DNA from: Holophagae bacterium
Lineage (GTDB): Bacteria; Acidobacteriota; Holophagae; Acanthopleuribacterales; Acanthopleuribacteraceae
NCBI GenBank assembly: GCA_030429565.1
Contig: JAUIFE010000009.1
Span: forward strand, 124,001-188,000
DNA: 64,000 nucleotides
Direction: 5' to 3'
In this document: positions 19,358-28,573 of the stretch, one piece after another
Layout of the letters: the number at the start of each line of letters is the position of its first letter
Position numbering within the stretch: position 1 is the stretch's first letter
Position numbers and translations under genes: made by a program
Notes under the pieces: generated by a model
Databases searched by the model: none
Told to the model about the DNA's origin: nothing
Seen by the model: only the letters and a program-made list of their open reading frames with translations

Positions 19358-20011
19358 ATGAAACATGGGATCTTGTGTTGTTTGTTTTTGGTTTGGATGC
19401 CGCTGTTCGGTCAAGCGGATGTCGCCGGCGAGGCGTCGATCCGTTTACAAAACGATGCCGCCGACTGCAACGACCAGTGCATTACGGTTGCGGTCTTTGT
19501 CGATGTGACCGGCTTGAGCGGTACGGTCAATGCGGCCGGGCTCAATGCCTTTGTGCTGGCTTTCGACCTCAGCCGCGCCGATGTGTTCGCCTCGGCGCGG
19601 GCCGGCACCACGCCGGTGCTTGATTGGGCGTTTACCCATACGGCGCGGGCGACGGTGGACCAAAGTAACCGGCTGGTGGTGGTTGGCAGTGTTGCCGCAA
19701 GTGATGCGCCGAATGGAGAATACCAGGTGGCGACCTTGGTGTTTTGCGGGAGCGCGGGCGAACTGACGCTCAGCTTAGTTGCTTCGGCCTCTTCACTTGG
19801 TTCGCGCTACATCGACGGCGACGGGCCCGGTCCGATCGCTTTTGTTCCTACCGATCCGTTTCAAACGACGGTCACCCTCGATTTCCCACTGACGTTTTTT
19901 GCCGGTGTGGCGGCGTGGCGACAAACGGCGAGCGACTACGATTTGGTTTTGCCCGAAGGTGCGCTAGACGTACTGGATTTGGTGAAGTTAACCGCTTGTG
20001 GGCAGCCCTAG
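19358..20011 (+). CDS. Exported protein with possible cohesin-like domain
   Basis: 217 residues from the chosen ATG; the ATG 9 nt upstream sits only 1 nt from GGGAG, while this one is 10 nt from it. Signal peptide MKHGILCCLFLVWMPLFGQA with likely cleavage after GQA. The mature part reads VFVDVTGLSGTVNAAGLN, then AFVLAFDLSRADV, then GEYQVATLVF, a strand pattern like cohesin-type sandwiches, which also occur in non-cellulosomal exported proteins. It ends in LDVLDLVKLTACGQP. One cysteine pair (CNDQC) is near the mature N-terminus. No neighbour explains its role. Cohesin-like is a by-eye suggestion. Confidence 0.5.
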   Translation: MKHGILCCLFLVWMPLFGQADVAGEASIRLQNDAADCNDQCITVAVFVDVTGLSGTVNAAGLNAFVLAFDLSRADVFASARAGTTPVLDWAFTHTARATVDQSNRLVVVGSVAASDAPNGEYQVATLVFCGSAGELTLSLVASASSLGSRYIDGDGPGPIAFVPTDPFQTTVTLDFPLTFFAGVAAWRQTASDYDLVLPEGALDVLDLVKLTACGQP

Positions 20012-20020
20012 TTTTTTCGG

Positions 20021-21292
20021 TTAAAAACGGTAAAGCACACCCAAACCCAAAGCCGCGCCGTCGCTTTGCAAAGGTCCGTTGTCGAGGCGGGCACGTTCAA
20101 AAGAAGCGGTATTGTATTCGATGTCCAACTGAAGGTTCGGGCGCCAATGAAAAACCACGCTAACGGTGGTGGCGTTACCGTCTTCATCGCCGGCGTCTGG
20201 ATTCACGGGCAGGCGCTTGCGGTCTAGATCCACGATGTCGACACGGTCGTAGCGCGCGCTGAAACGCCAACGGCGATTGGGGCTGCGGTAAGAAAGGAGG
20301 GTGTAGGCCAGGGTGAAATCGATTTGAACGTGGGCGCCCGTCCTGTCGCCCATGCCGCTTTCGCCGTTGATCCATTCAGCCAGCCAAGTCCAGTTGCGGC
20401 TGGGATCGGGATCCCAAGAGAAGCCCAAGTGGGTGTAGCGCGTTTCCCAAACGTATTGCGTGCCGGCCAAGCGACGGTCACCGCGATTATCGTTAAGCTG
20501 GGCTTGGAAGTACAAGCGGCCGCGCCACTCGAAGGCCGAGCGCGCACTCCAACCCCAGCGGTCGTCGAGCTCTTTACCAAACGGCTGGGTGCCGCGTTGG
20601 TCCTGCAGTGCAAACACGCCGCCTGGCCGAATTGAACCCAGTGCGGGCAATGGCAACCATTCCTGGTAAAGCGATACGCGGTGGCTGATGCTTGCGCCGC
20701 GCCAAGCCAACAAGGTGCCTTGTGTATCATTACCACGCAGCAAAGACCCCTCGACCAGCCAACTATTCTGGTCGCCCCATTCGCGGTCGAGGGCGAGCGC
20801 GACGCCGGTGTGGCGCACCTCTTCGCCGATCCAACTGTTGACCACCGAAAAGCGGCGGGTGTAGGGACTGCGCCAGGTGGGGTCGGTATTTTCCATCGAG
20901 GTTGGCGGGAAGTAATGGCCCGCGGTGTAATTGAGTTGCCAGGCGTTGCCCAAAGCGAAGGTACCGAACATTTTGGCCTCGCCGATCCCGAAATCCTCGC
21001 CGACATCGTAGGCTTCACTGCGTGCCAAACCCCATATGGCGACGCCAAAGGCGCGCCGTGGGCGCCACTCGAGTTCCAATCGCGCTTCGCCGAACCAGTT
21101 GGTGTCGTCGTGGTCGACCGGCAAGCGACCTGGCCCGCCGGTGAACCAACTGGTGTCGGCGTCGCGGCCAAGCAGGGCCTGGCTGGAGAGGGTGCCGCGG
21201 AGGACGACGCCTTCGCCGACGGGTTGGGCGAGTAACGGGAAAGCGGCCCAACCAGCAAGGGCGAGCAAGCACAAAGAAAAGGACCTGGGCAT
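20021..21292 (-). CDS. Outer-membrane beta-barrel protein, porin-like
   Basis: 423 residues with a signal peptide (MPRSFSLCLLALAGWAAFPLLAQ). The mature chain alternates aromatic and polar residues in many short amphipathic strands (for example WQLNYTAGHYF, RLYFQAQLND, WRFSARYDRVDI) with charged turns, and ends LGVLYRF with C-terminal Phe, the usual BAM recognition signal. This fits an outer-membrane barrel of about 16-18 strands; substrate unknown. GAGGAG lies only 2 nt before the ATG, unusually close. Its 3' end nearly touches the convergent exported-protein gene. Confidence 0.75.
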   Translation of the reverse strand: MPRSFSLCLLALAGWAAFPLLAQPVGEGVVLRGTLSSQALLGRDADTSWFTGGPGRLPVDHDDTNWFGEARLELEWRPRRAFGVAIWGLARSEAYDVGEDFGIGEAKMFGTFALGNAWQLNYTAGHYFPPTSMENTDPTWRSPYTRRFSVVNSWIGEEVRHTGVALALDREWGDQNSWLVEGSLLRGNDTQGTLLAWRGASISHRVSLYQEWLPLPALGSIRPGGVFALQDQRGTQPFGKELDDRWGWSARSAFEWRGRLYFQAQLNDNRGDRRLAGTQYVWETRYTHLGFSWDPDPSRNWTWLAEWINGESGMGDRTGAHVQIDFTLAYTLLSYRSPNRRWRFSARYDRVDIVDLDRKRLPVNPDAGDEDGNATTVSVVFHWRPNLQLDIEYNTASFERARLDNGPLQSDGAALGLGVLYRF

Positions 21293-21395
21293 AACTCCTC
21301 TTGTCGGCCATTGCGACCGACGACGGCGGGAAGCCTGTTTAGAAAATGTTTGTGGCGGAAGAATTATTCCATTCTAGCGGCTTTTTTCACCTGGG

Positions 21396-21547
21396 CTAAG
21401 CGGTTCTTGGCGGCAAAACCGGATAACCTGTGGGCTGAAACACCTCGAAACCATGGCGGCCGACCTTGTCAGAAGGGCTGCGCTATTGCCAAGGCGTTTC
21501 GTACCAAACTTTTGTGCGATTTCAGTCGGCCGAATCGCTCAGCTTAG
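21396..21547. repeat. 152-bp dispersed intergenic repeat, copy 1
   Basis: Aligns without gaps to 62283-62434, about 74% identical by hand count. It begins CTAAGCGGTTCTTGGCGGC and ends CCGAATCGCTCAGCTTAG, so the ends form an imperfect inverted repeat. It shares AACCTGTGGGCTG in the left half and GTTTCG and GCGATTTC in the right half with copy 2. It lies between cmoB and the barrel gene. No transposase or obvious target duplication was seen. Confidence 0.75.
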
Positions 21548-21558
21548 GTTTGCCGGTG

Positions 21559-22521
21559 TTAAGCGCTTTTTTTACGCGCGAACACGATGGCACGGTGCGG
21601 GGCCGGGTAGCCTTCGATGGTGCGGTCCGGCTGCTCGGGATCCATAAAATCGGCATGGCTCTGGCCAGGGTTCCAGTCCGTGGTGCGCTGCTCTTCGCTT
21701 TCATGACGGTTGACGGCCACGACTTCGATATCGATGAACTTGGTGCGTTGCAACATGTTCACCATGGCGGGCACGGTCGGGACAAACCACACATTGCGCA
21801 TTTTGGCGTAGCGGTCGGCCGGGAACAGGCACATATCCTCCTCACCGGGGATAACGATGCTCTCGAGCACGAGCAAGCCGCCGGGGCGCAGGGTTTGGTA
21901 AAGCTGCTTGAGGATTTGAATGGGGTCGTGGTGATGGTAAATGATGCCCATGCAAAAGACGGTGTCGAACAGGTGTTTGAAGTGAATCGTTTCCTGCCAG
22001 CCCCACATAAAAAATTCCAGTTCGGGACGGCGCGCAAAGTGTTGCAGCAGGTTGAACTGGTACCACAGGCGCGGCACGGGATCGATGTTGAGCACGTACG
22101 CCGGTTCGTCGGCGAGCATGCGAAAGGCGTAATAACCGTTGTTGCCGCCCACGTCCAACACGTTTTGACCGCGCAGCGACGGCAACTTTTCGCGCAGTCG
22201 ATCCCATTTGTAATCGCTGCGCCACTCAGCATCGATGTCGACGCCGAACAGTTGGAAGGGCCCCTTTTTCCAGGGCAAAATGGCTTTGCAGGTGGCGTCA
22301 ATCTGTTGGTACAGCGGGTCGTCGGCGTCGCGTGGCGTGCCGATAACAATCTTGGCGCCGTCGCAAGCGACGTGGTCGGCGGCGAGATCGGGCAATTGGG
22401 CGCTGAGCGCTTTGATGTCTTCGAAGGGTTTCCAATCAAGCCAAACGCGGCGTTCCTCGGTCAAGGCTTGCAGCGTTTGTTTGCTTTTGGGGTCGTGAAT
22501 AAGGTCGAAAATGGAAACCAT
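21559..22521 (-). CDS. cmoB: CmoB, tRNA U34 carboxymethyltransferase
   Basis: Transfers the carboxymethyl group of carboxy-SAM to 5-hydroxyuridine at the tRNA wobble position. 320 residues from the chosen start, matching the family's usual 323. Diagnostic segments: PWRKGP-like PWKKGPFQLFGVDID, EWRSDYKWDRL, VLDVGGNNGYYAFRML (SAM site), FDTVFCMGIIYHHHDP, DRYAKMRNVWFVP and EGYPAPHRAIV. The open frame extends 69 codons further upstream, but ATG 22521 has AAAGGA 6 nt ahead and aligns with known starts. It lies 83 nt after the 209-residue gene on the same strand and may share its transcript. Confidence 0.95.
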   Translation of the reverse strand: MVSIFDLIHDPKSKQTLQALTEERRVWLDWKPFEDIKALSAQLPDLAADHVACDGAKIVIGTPRDADDPLYQQIDATCKAILPWKKGPFQLFGVDIDAEWRSDYKWDRLREKLPSLRGQNVLDVGGNNGYYAFRMLADEPAYVLNIDPVPRLWYQFNLLQHFARRPELEFFMWGWQETIHFKHLFDTVFCMGIIYHHHDPIQILKQLYQTLRPGGLLVLESIVIPGEEDMCLFPADRYAKMRNVWFVPTVPAMVNMLQRTKFIDIEVVAVNRHESEEQRTTDWNPGQSHADFMDPEQPDRTIEGYPAPHRAIVFARKKSA

Positions 22522-22604
22522 GACAGTCCTTTGTGGGTGGGGATCGGCGGCGGATGTGCCGTTGTCAATGTACCACGGGCCGAGCCAGACTGCAGGCTTC
22601 CCGC

Positions 22605-23234
22605 CTAGAAGGTTTTCCAGCGCCAGGGGGCGCCGCACCACGCTTCGCGCATGTCTTTCGGCCAAAATTGTTGATCGACAATGACGGTGAATTCGTTTGG
22701 TTGGGTCGCGGCAAAAACGGGGACCCATATCGAATCCACCAAATTATTGGGAATTTGGTTTTGGTGAATGGCGACGGTGGTCACCCAGAGCGAATTTCCC
22801 CCGGCAATGGGTTCGGGGACGGGTAGGTTGAGTACGTAGGATTTTTTCTCCTGCAAGGCTTGATGAAAAGCTGCTAGTTGCGGATCGCGAGGGGCAAGAT
22901 CACGGCCGGCTAGGTCATATAGGTCACCCGCGATATCGCGCAACTCATCGACGTTGTCGTCCCACATGGGGTCGGTGCCGAAAACGACGTTACCCATCAT
23001 ATCAATGCGTTCATCGTCCTCTTCATTGGTGAGCGAACCGACAAGGCAGAAGGCGGCCCAATGGATCGGCTGATGTTTGACGGCGTCGGGGCAGCGGTCA
23101 TGGTAGCCTGGCAGCAAGTTGTGTTCGTCAAGCCAACCGGGTCGTTGTGCCAGAAAGTGAGACTTGTAGCGCGGGTCAAGCGTGCGGGGGCCGGAGCCCA
23201 ACCTTTGGCGAATGATATCGAGCATGTTCTTCAT
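22605..23234 (-). CDS. Hypothetical 209-residue protein
   Basis: Not recognised. Soluble, no signal peptide or membrane segment; rich in Trp, Pro and Asp. Features include a WLDEHNLLPGYHDRCPD segment, a central acidic stretch (NEEDDERIDMMG), VGDP-like FGTDPMWDDNVDELRD, and a C-terminal beta-rich part ending WCGAPWRWKTF. It has a good Shine-Dalgarno (AAGGA, 7 nt). Its start lies 15 nt after the stop of the upstream giant C39-TPR gene, so the two are almost certainly co-transcribed and possibly functionally linked. Confidence 0.7.
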   Translation of the reverse strand: MKNMLDIIRQRLGSGPRTLDPRYKSHFLAQRPGWLDEHNLLPGYHDRCPDAVKHQPIHWAAFCLVGSLTNEEDDERIDMMGNVVFGTDPMWDDNVDELRDIAGDLYDLAGRDLAPRDPQLAAFHQALQEKKSYVLNLPVPEPIAGGNSLWVTTVAIHQNQIPNNLVDSIWVPVFAATQPNEFTVIVDQQFWPKDMREAWCGAPWRWKTF

Positions 23235-23249
23235 GGCGGGTCCTTGGCG

Positions 23250-26200
23250 TTATTTGGAAAAAAGTCGTTTGACGGCGTCGGCGAGGCGGCTGACGAAGCT
23301 GGGCTCCGGTCCACTGTAGCGTTGCCAAAGCTCGGCCATGACCTTGGGAAGGGGTGGGTTCTGGCTGAGCAGTAAAGCAAAGTCGGCTTGGTGTTTCTTG
23401 CGTTCCGGGCCATAGGGATCGCGCACCATGTGGGTGAACAAAGCTAAGATGAGATATTGCTCGGCCAAGGCTTCGCGAAAGCGTTCGGCGTCCGCGTCCC
23501 AGTCGTTAAGGAAAGCGGTTGTGTCGCCAAGGCTTAACTTGGCAAGGCAGTGGTAGAAAAAGATCGTATGGGCCTGGTCATGGTTTGGAAAGGCGGCTCG
23601 GAATTGGTCGGTATGCATGGCAACGAGGGTCCAATGGACACCGGTGTTGTCGAGGGCCGTCAATGCGAGCAAGCGACAAAAACCGAGATCACCGTTGGCG
23701 TGTTCAGGGTTTTTCCAGGAAGCGGTCCAAGTTTTGACCTTTTCCAAATCTTTTTGCGAAAACGCCAAATAGGCGGCCGTGGTGAGGAGTGACGTTTGCT
23801 CCTTGAAACGCTGAAAGTGTTCGTCAAACCAGGCCAAGGCCAGTTGGGCTTCGCCGCAGTGATTTAGACCCTGCAGGCCGGATTTGATGATGTCGGCGGC
23901 CAAAGCCGGTTCATGACCTTTCATCGCGTTCATCAAACGTTTAATGACGGAAATCCACTGGTAGTTTCCCGCGAAATCGGCAATGGCACTGTATACATGG
24001 GGATGATAACGGCGGCCGGCTTCACTCTCGGCAAGGATGCGATGCACCAAAGGCCGTAGCCGGAAATTTGCCTGCAAGGTGTAAAAAGCTTTGAGTAGGG
24101 CGCGCAGATCGACGCTGCTGCGTTCGCTGGTCATGGTGTCATTTAGCCAGCCCAGCATGGTTTCGGGTGTGTCACTTTCAACAGCGAGCATTAACTCGAA
24201 CTGGTGAAGCACGCCGGGGGCGGTTTCTAATTGACGCAGCACCGGCATTAAGGCGCGGGCGCTTTCGATTTCATCCTGCTCGTAAAGCCAATGGAAATAC
24301 TGGTTGTGAAGGTTATTCGAGTATGGAAAGTCGCGGCGGAGTTCTTCCCAAAAGGCGATGATTTGTTCCGTGGGGATGTCGAGCACATCGGCTAGATCTG
24401 CGCGTACGCCGGCCAGTTCTTCCCGGCGGCTTAACTCCTCGTCCAGGAACAGCAACAGGTCGTGGCCGATTTCCAGCGCCTCTTGCGATTCGATCCAATG
24501 GGTGACCAGTGTCCAGCCCCAGCTCGCGTTAACATCGCGTTCCAGGATTTTGGCCAGTCGTTCCAGCGCACCTTTTTTATCGCCGTCAATGTGGTCCAGC
24601 ACGGTTTCGGCGATGTCGATCTCTATTTCAGTGCGGTTGACACGGCGGCAACGCTTCAAGATGACGCGGGCTTTGTTGGTTGCCCGTTTCTCAAAATAGA
24701 TTTCGAGTAGTTTTTGGGCGGAGGTCCAATCCTCAGGGTTATGTTTGACGATGGATTCGTAAAGCTCGGTAATCTTGTCCTCGTCGGCCTCGAGGCCGGG
24801 ATGCTTCAGCACCGAAACCTTCAGACGCGCACAGAGGGCGGGGTCGGGGATGAGGTGGTCGAGCGATGCCAAGCGTTGTTTCACGGCCGCATAATCACCG
24901 CGGGCAAGGCTTTGGTTGAAGGCTAGTGCCAGCAAGGGGGGCGACGCAGGCAGGCGGGCCAAGGCTGAATCGAGCAACTGCTGGGCGGCCTCGTCGCATC
25001 CAACCGTCACCAAGATGGTGATCAATTGGGCCTGGCAGTCTTCGTTATAGGGATGAAACCGCGTGACGGCGTCCGCTTGCTTCAGGATTTCGTCGACGTC
25101 GCCCGTTTGCTGCAAGTCGTTGATATAGCCAAAACGCAGGTCGAGCTCTGTGGGTGCACGATCAATCAGGCCGCGATAGAGTTCGCCGACGCGGTCGCTT
25201 TGACCTTGATGGCGGTAGTAATCGATCAGAGAGAGGGTAAAGCCGCGGTGGCGTGGATAACGCGCCGTAAACTCGTGCACCAGGTCTTTAATCGCCGGCA
25301 GAGAGCGCAGGCCTTCGCCGCGTTGTAGGTTGAGATCGATGGCGGCTTCCACCAAAAATGGATCGTCTGGTCGGCTCTGGCGCCAGCGTTGCAACATGGC
25401 CGAGGCTGCTTTGAAACCCAGCAGGTGTTCCGTGGTAAAAACCGCCGCCGCTGCCAGTTCGAAATCATGGCGGCAGGCGGTAAAACAGCGATCGAGAATG
25501 TCGATAAATTCGGCACGTTTGAGGCGGTTGTATCCGTGGTAAATGCGAACCAGTTGTTGCAGGCTCAACTGATCTTCGGGTTCATCGCACAACAAATCGG
25601 CCAGCATCGCCGCTGCTTGTTCCTCGTGGCCTTGTTCCAACAGGCAAATCGCTTTGAGGTGACGCGTGTGGGGATGAAAGGGATCCTCCGCCCAGGCCGT
25701 TGCCAAAGCGGCTTCCACCTTTTTCCAGAGGACCGGCTGTTCGGTTCGTTCGGCCTGGCGGTAGGCGTGAATTAATTGGAACAGCAGGGCGCGACGACCC
25801 CAGGCGTCACGCGGGTGGCGTTCTAACCAGGCTTCGAGGTTTGGCAGCAGCGAGTCTTCGTCTTCTTCCTGGTTTTGGAGGAAAAATAGGTTGAGCTGTT
25901 TGCTGTCGGGATTGGCTTCGGACCACTGACGCGGCAGATCCCGTGCCGCCGCCGCGCCCTGGGTACGTTCGACCAGGGTCTTTTTCATTTCGCGCGCGGC
26001 CACGTCCTCTGGTGCCGCTTCCAGCCACTGTTCCAGATAAGCGGCGGCTTCGTCATAGCGGCCAAAATGGAAAAAGCGATAAAAACCGGTGCGCAGTTTG
26101 AGCCGGTTCTGGCAGTAAGTTTTGGTTTGTTCCCAGGCCTTTTGCTCTTCCTCAAGGAGCCCTTGTTGCAGGCTAAACGAGGCGGCGAACGCCCACAGAT

Positions 26201-28382
26201 CGCCATCCTTGGGGCGGCGCGCCAGACCGCGTTTAAGCAAAGCTAAGGCTCGATCGGGTTCGCCGAATTGGGCGGTCAGGTTTACACCCGTAATCCAACC
26301 TTCGCTGCCGCCGGCCTGCGTGCACAGCTTTTCGGCGCGTTCGGCCAACAGTGTCAGTGCTTGCTCGCGGTGGCCCAGTTTGCGCAGCAACCACACGTAC
26401 TCACTGATGAAATAGGGATTGGTGGGTTGCAAGGTGGTCGTCAAACGGCTGTAGAAAATCGCGTCTTCGAAGCGGCCTTGGCGGCTGAGGGTGTCGACCT
26501 TCACCGCCAGGAGCTCCGGTGCCGCCGGGTTAACCGCCAGGCCCAAGGCCAGAAAGCGATCGGCACGGTCGCGGCTGCTGTGACTCTGGTTCAGGTGGCG
26601 GGTCAAATCAGCGACCACCTGAGTGTTCCACGGCGCTTCAACTTTGGCGGGTAGGTCGGGTAATGGGTCGCCGTTGACGACCGCTTCCAAAGTGCGCTCA
26701 TAGGCGTCTGAATCGTGGGAGCGCGCGCGGATTTGGAGATAAATCTCTAACAAAGTGAGGGACTTGGGTGCCTTGCTCAAGGCGCGGGTGACATCTTCCA
26801 ACGCTTGGCGCCAATTGCCCTTTAAGACCTCGCTTTGAAGGCCGATCAGGCTGGTAACAGGGTCGTCGCCGAGGTCTTGGTTAAGTCTGGCGCCCAATTG
26901 CCAGGCCTCCGTAGGCGATTGTGTGGAAAGCGATTCGCAAAAAGCGAGAAAGGCACGGGCTGCGGCCGCGCGATGCAGCGGGATCGCCTCGATTTGGGGT
27001 TGCCGGTCCGGTGGGGCTACCACAAAACACAGAGGACCACCCGGTTCGTTCTCGTCGCGCAGCGATGAGAGTGCTTGTTCGCCCAGGGTCGCGCTCGAGG
27101 GATCGTGATAAATCAGCGAGTCAGTCGCTTCATCGTAACCGACAACCGCCACGGCGTGGCCCATGTCACCGGCTTGATGGAAGCTCATGATCGAGGGAAT
27201 GCCCGCGCGCAGCAAGGCAAGGTGGGTATCGCGTTCGGCAATGAAAGGATAAAAAAGCAGGTTGTTTTTTTTCGCCCAATCAGCGACGCGCCAACACTCG
27301 GTGCCGTCGTACGTGATTTCCTCGGCGATGGCGTCGTGATCAATAGCCACACCCAGCGTCTGCAAGCAGGCGGTGATTGAGCCGGGTACGCAGGTGTTGT
27401 GTTTTTGACGCGGCGTCGCGTGCGGGAGCAACAGGCGTTCGCCGTCGGGGCAGCGTTGGTAGGCCTCGGCGAGGTGATCGAAATAGGGAAAACGCGCCTT
27501 TTTGGCGAAGGTGATAAATCCTTCGCGATCCAGTTTGAGCTTGGCGAATTCCGCTTGCAGCGCGGCTTGAATGCGGGCGGTGTGTTTATCGGCGAGCGGA
27601 AAAAGCGCGTCGAAGCGGGCGAGGTGGGGGGTCAGTCGGGTGGCCGCCTCGGCGGCTTGTTCCGTGGGCATGCGTTCCATGCCGCGACATAATGTGAGCA
27701 GCGCCAGCAAGAGGGCGTGGCCGCTTTGGCCACCGTTGATGACAAAATCGAGCAGGTCTTGGGCGGCTTCGGCTTCGCGGTTACAACGACCGGCGACTTC
27801 GAGCATCAGCCGGAAGTTACTGGAATAGGCGGGCTCGCGGCGCCAGGCTTCCGTGGCATAGTGGCGGGCCTGCTCAATCTCATCTTGACTGAGAAAAATT
27901 TGACCACGGGTCATGGCAATGAGGGCCAAGTCCGGTGCCAAGGCCGCGGCCTGATCGAGCACCTGGTGGGCCCGCTCGAAGTCGCGAAAAAGGCTGTAGA
28001 GCCTAGCGTGGTTGGCCAACCAATGGGCGTCGAGCTCGGCCTTGCCACTGTTAAAATCGGGTGCTTTTTCGAAGTCCTGCAAAGATTTGAGATAGTCGAC
28101 GCGTTTGCGGCTGTAGGCGTCGCGGAACAGGCGTACTTGCGCATTGTCCGGCGCGCGACGCTCCGCTTGGCGAAAAAGGACATGCGACAAACGCGCCCCG
28201 CCCACGCTCCAACTCACCCGCGCCCCCAGCACCTGCTCTTCGACGGTCAAGGCTTTGAACGCCTCCGGGTTTTGGTGAAATGGCTGGGCAAGCGACCACG
28301 CATCGAGAAAACGGCCTTGGGCAAACGAATCGTGTACGGTCTGGGCCAAAGGATGGCGGTAGGGTTGTAGCATGGCGGACAT
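23250..28382 (-). CDS. Giant TPR-like protein with embedded C39-like cysteine peptidase domain, copy A
   Basis: 1710 residues from the chosen start. Residues 1 to about 320 are helical repeats of TPR type (for example LDAWSLAQ, FERAHQVLDQAAALAPDLA). Residues about 322-445 form a papain-fold C39-like domain: Cys331 in NTCVPGSI, His409 in MGHAVAVVGYD and Asp427 in YHDPS, an apparently intact catalytic set. The remaining 1250 residues are further TPR-like repeats with frequent A-x-x-x-A-L and W/Y-P patterns. No signal peptide or membrane segment, so cytoplasmic. ATG 28382 is chosen because GAGGAG lies 5 nt upstream and the same arrangement precedes the paralogue. C39-like domains can cleave double-glycine leaders or act non-proteolytically; the substrate is unknown. 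Confidence 0.85.
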   Translation of the reverse strand: MSAMLQPYRHPLAQTVHDSFAQGRFLDAWSLAQPFHQNPEAFKALTVEEQVLGARVSWSVGGARLSHVLFRQAERRAPDNAQVRLFRDAYSRKRVDYLKSLQDFEKAPDFNSGKAELDAHWLANHARLYSLFRDFERAHQVLDQAAALAPDLALIAMTRGQIFLSQDEIEQARHYATEAWRREPAYSSNFRLMLEVAGRCNREAEAAQDLLDFVINGGQSGHALLLALLTLCRGMERMPTEQAAEAATRLTPHLARFDALFPLADKHTARIQAALQAEFAKLKLDREGFITFAKKARFPYFDHLAEAYQRCPDGERLLLPHATPRQKHNTCVPGSITACLQTLGVAIDHDAIAEEITYDGTECWRVADWAKKNNLLFYPFIAERDTHLALLRAGIPSIMSFHQAGDMGHAVAVVGYDEATDSLIYHDPSSATLGEQALSSLRDENEPGGPLCFVVAPPDRQPQIEAIPLHRAAAARAFLAFCESLSTQSPTEAWQLGARLNQDLGDDPVTSLIGLQSEVLKGNWRQALEDVTRALSKAPKSLTLLEIYLQIRARSHDSDAYERTLEAVVNGDPLPDLPAKVEAPWNTQVVADLTRHLNQSHSSRDRADRFLALGLAVNPAAPELLAVKVDTLSRQGRFEDAIFYSRLTTTLQPTNPYFISEYVWLLRKLGHREQALTLLAERAEKLCTQAGGSEGWITGVNLTAQFGEPDRALALLKRGLARRPKDGDLWAFAASFSLQQGLLEEEQKAWEQTKTYCQNRLKLRTGFYRFFHFGRYDEAAAYLEQWLEAAPEDVAAREMKKTLVERTQGAAAARDLPRQWSEANPDSKQLNLFFLQNQEEDEDSLLPNLEAWLERHPRDAWGRRALLFQLIHAYRQAERTEQPVLWKKVEAALATAWAEDPFHPHTRHLKAICLLEQGHEEQAAAMLADLLCDEPEDQLSLQQLVRIYHGYNRLKRAEFIDILDRCFTACRHDFELAAAAVFTTEHLLGFKAASAMLQRWRQSRPDDPFLVEAAIDLNLQRGEGLRSLPAIKDLVHEFTARYPRHRGFTLSLIDYYRHQGQSDRVGELYRGLIDRAPTELDLRFGYINDLQQTGDVDEILKQADAVTRFHPYNEDCQAQLITILVTVGCDEAAQQLLDSALARLPASPPLLALAFNQSLARGDYAAVKQRLASLDHLIPDPALCARLKVSVLKHPGLEADEDKITELYESIVKHNPEDWTSAQKLLEIYFEKRATNKARVILKRCRRVNRTEIEIDIAETVLDHIDGDKKGALERLAKILERDVNASWGWTLVTHWIESQEALEIGHDLLLFLDEELSRREELAGVRADLADVLDIPTEQIIAFWEELRRDFPYSNNLHNQYFHWLYEQDEIESARALMPVLRQLETAPGVLHQFELMLAVESDTPETMLGWLNDTMTSERSSVDLRALLKAFYTLQANFRLRPLVHRILAESEAGRRYHPHVYSAIADFAGNYQWISVIKRLMNAMKGHEPALAADIIKSGLQGLNHCGEAQLALAWFDEHFQRFKEQTSLLTTAAYLAFSQKDLEKVKTWTASWKNPEHANGDLGFCRLLALTALDNTGVHWTLVAMHTDQFRAAFPNHDQAHTIFFYHCLAKLSLGDTTAFLNDWDADAERFREALAEQYLILALFTHMVRDPYGPERKKHQADFALLLSQNPPLPKVMAELWQRYSGPEPSFVSRLADAVKRLFSK

Positions 28383-28474
28383 AAGGACTCCTCGCCGCCT
28401 CACTCGAGCACGACGACAAAATTCGACACTACCCTTATCGCGTGATTGGTAAAAAAATCCGCAGAAGTTTTTTT
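28380..28474 (-). promoter_or_regulatory. Duplicated 95-nt upstream block, copy A
   Basis: From the A-run at 28474 to the start codon, this segment aligns almost gaplessly with 33695-33789. Shared parts are AAAAAAACTT, GGATTTT, CGATAAG followed by GTA(A/G)TGTC, and GCGAGGAGTCCTT before the ATG. It likely contains the promoter and leader, but no textbook -35/-10 pair stands out. Confidence 0.5.
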
Positions 28475-28573
28475 ACCGTCGACCTACCCAGAGCCAAGTT
28501 ACCGGGGTGTGTTGTTCCAGCCGAGCTTGCCTCGTTTATGGCAACCGATGCCACACCAGGAACCCCGTTTCCG

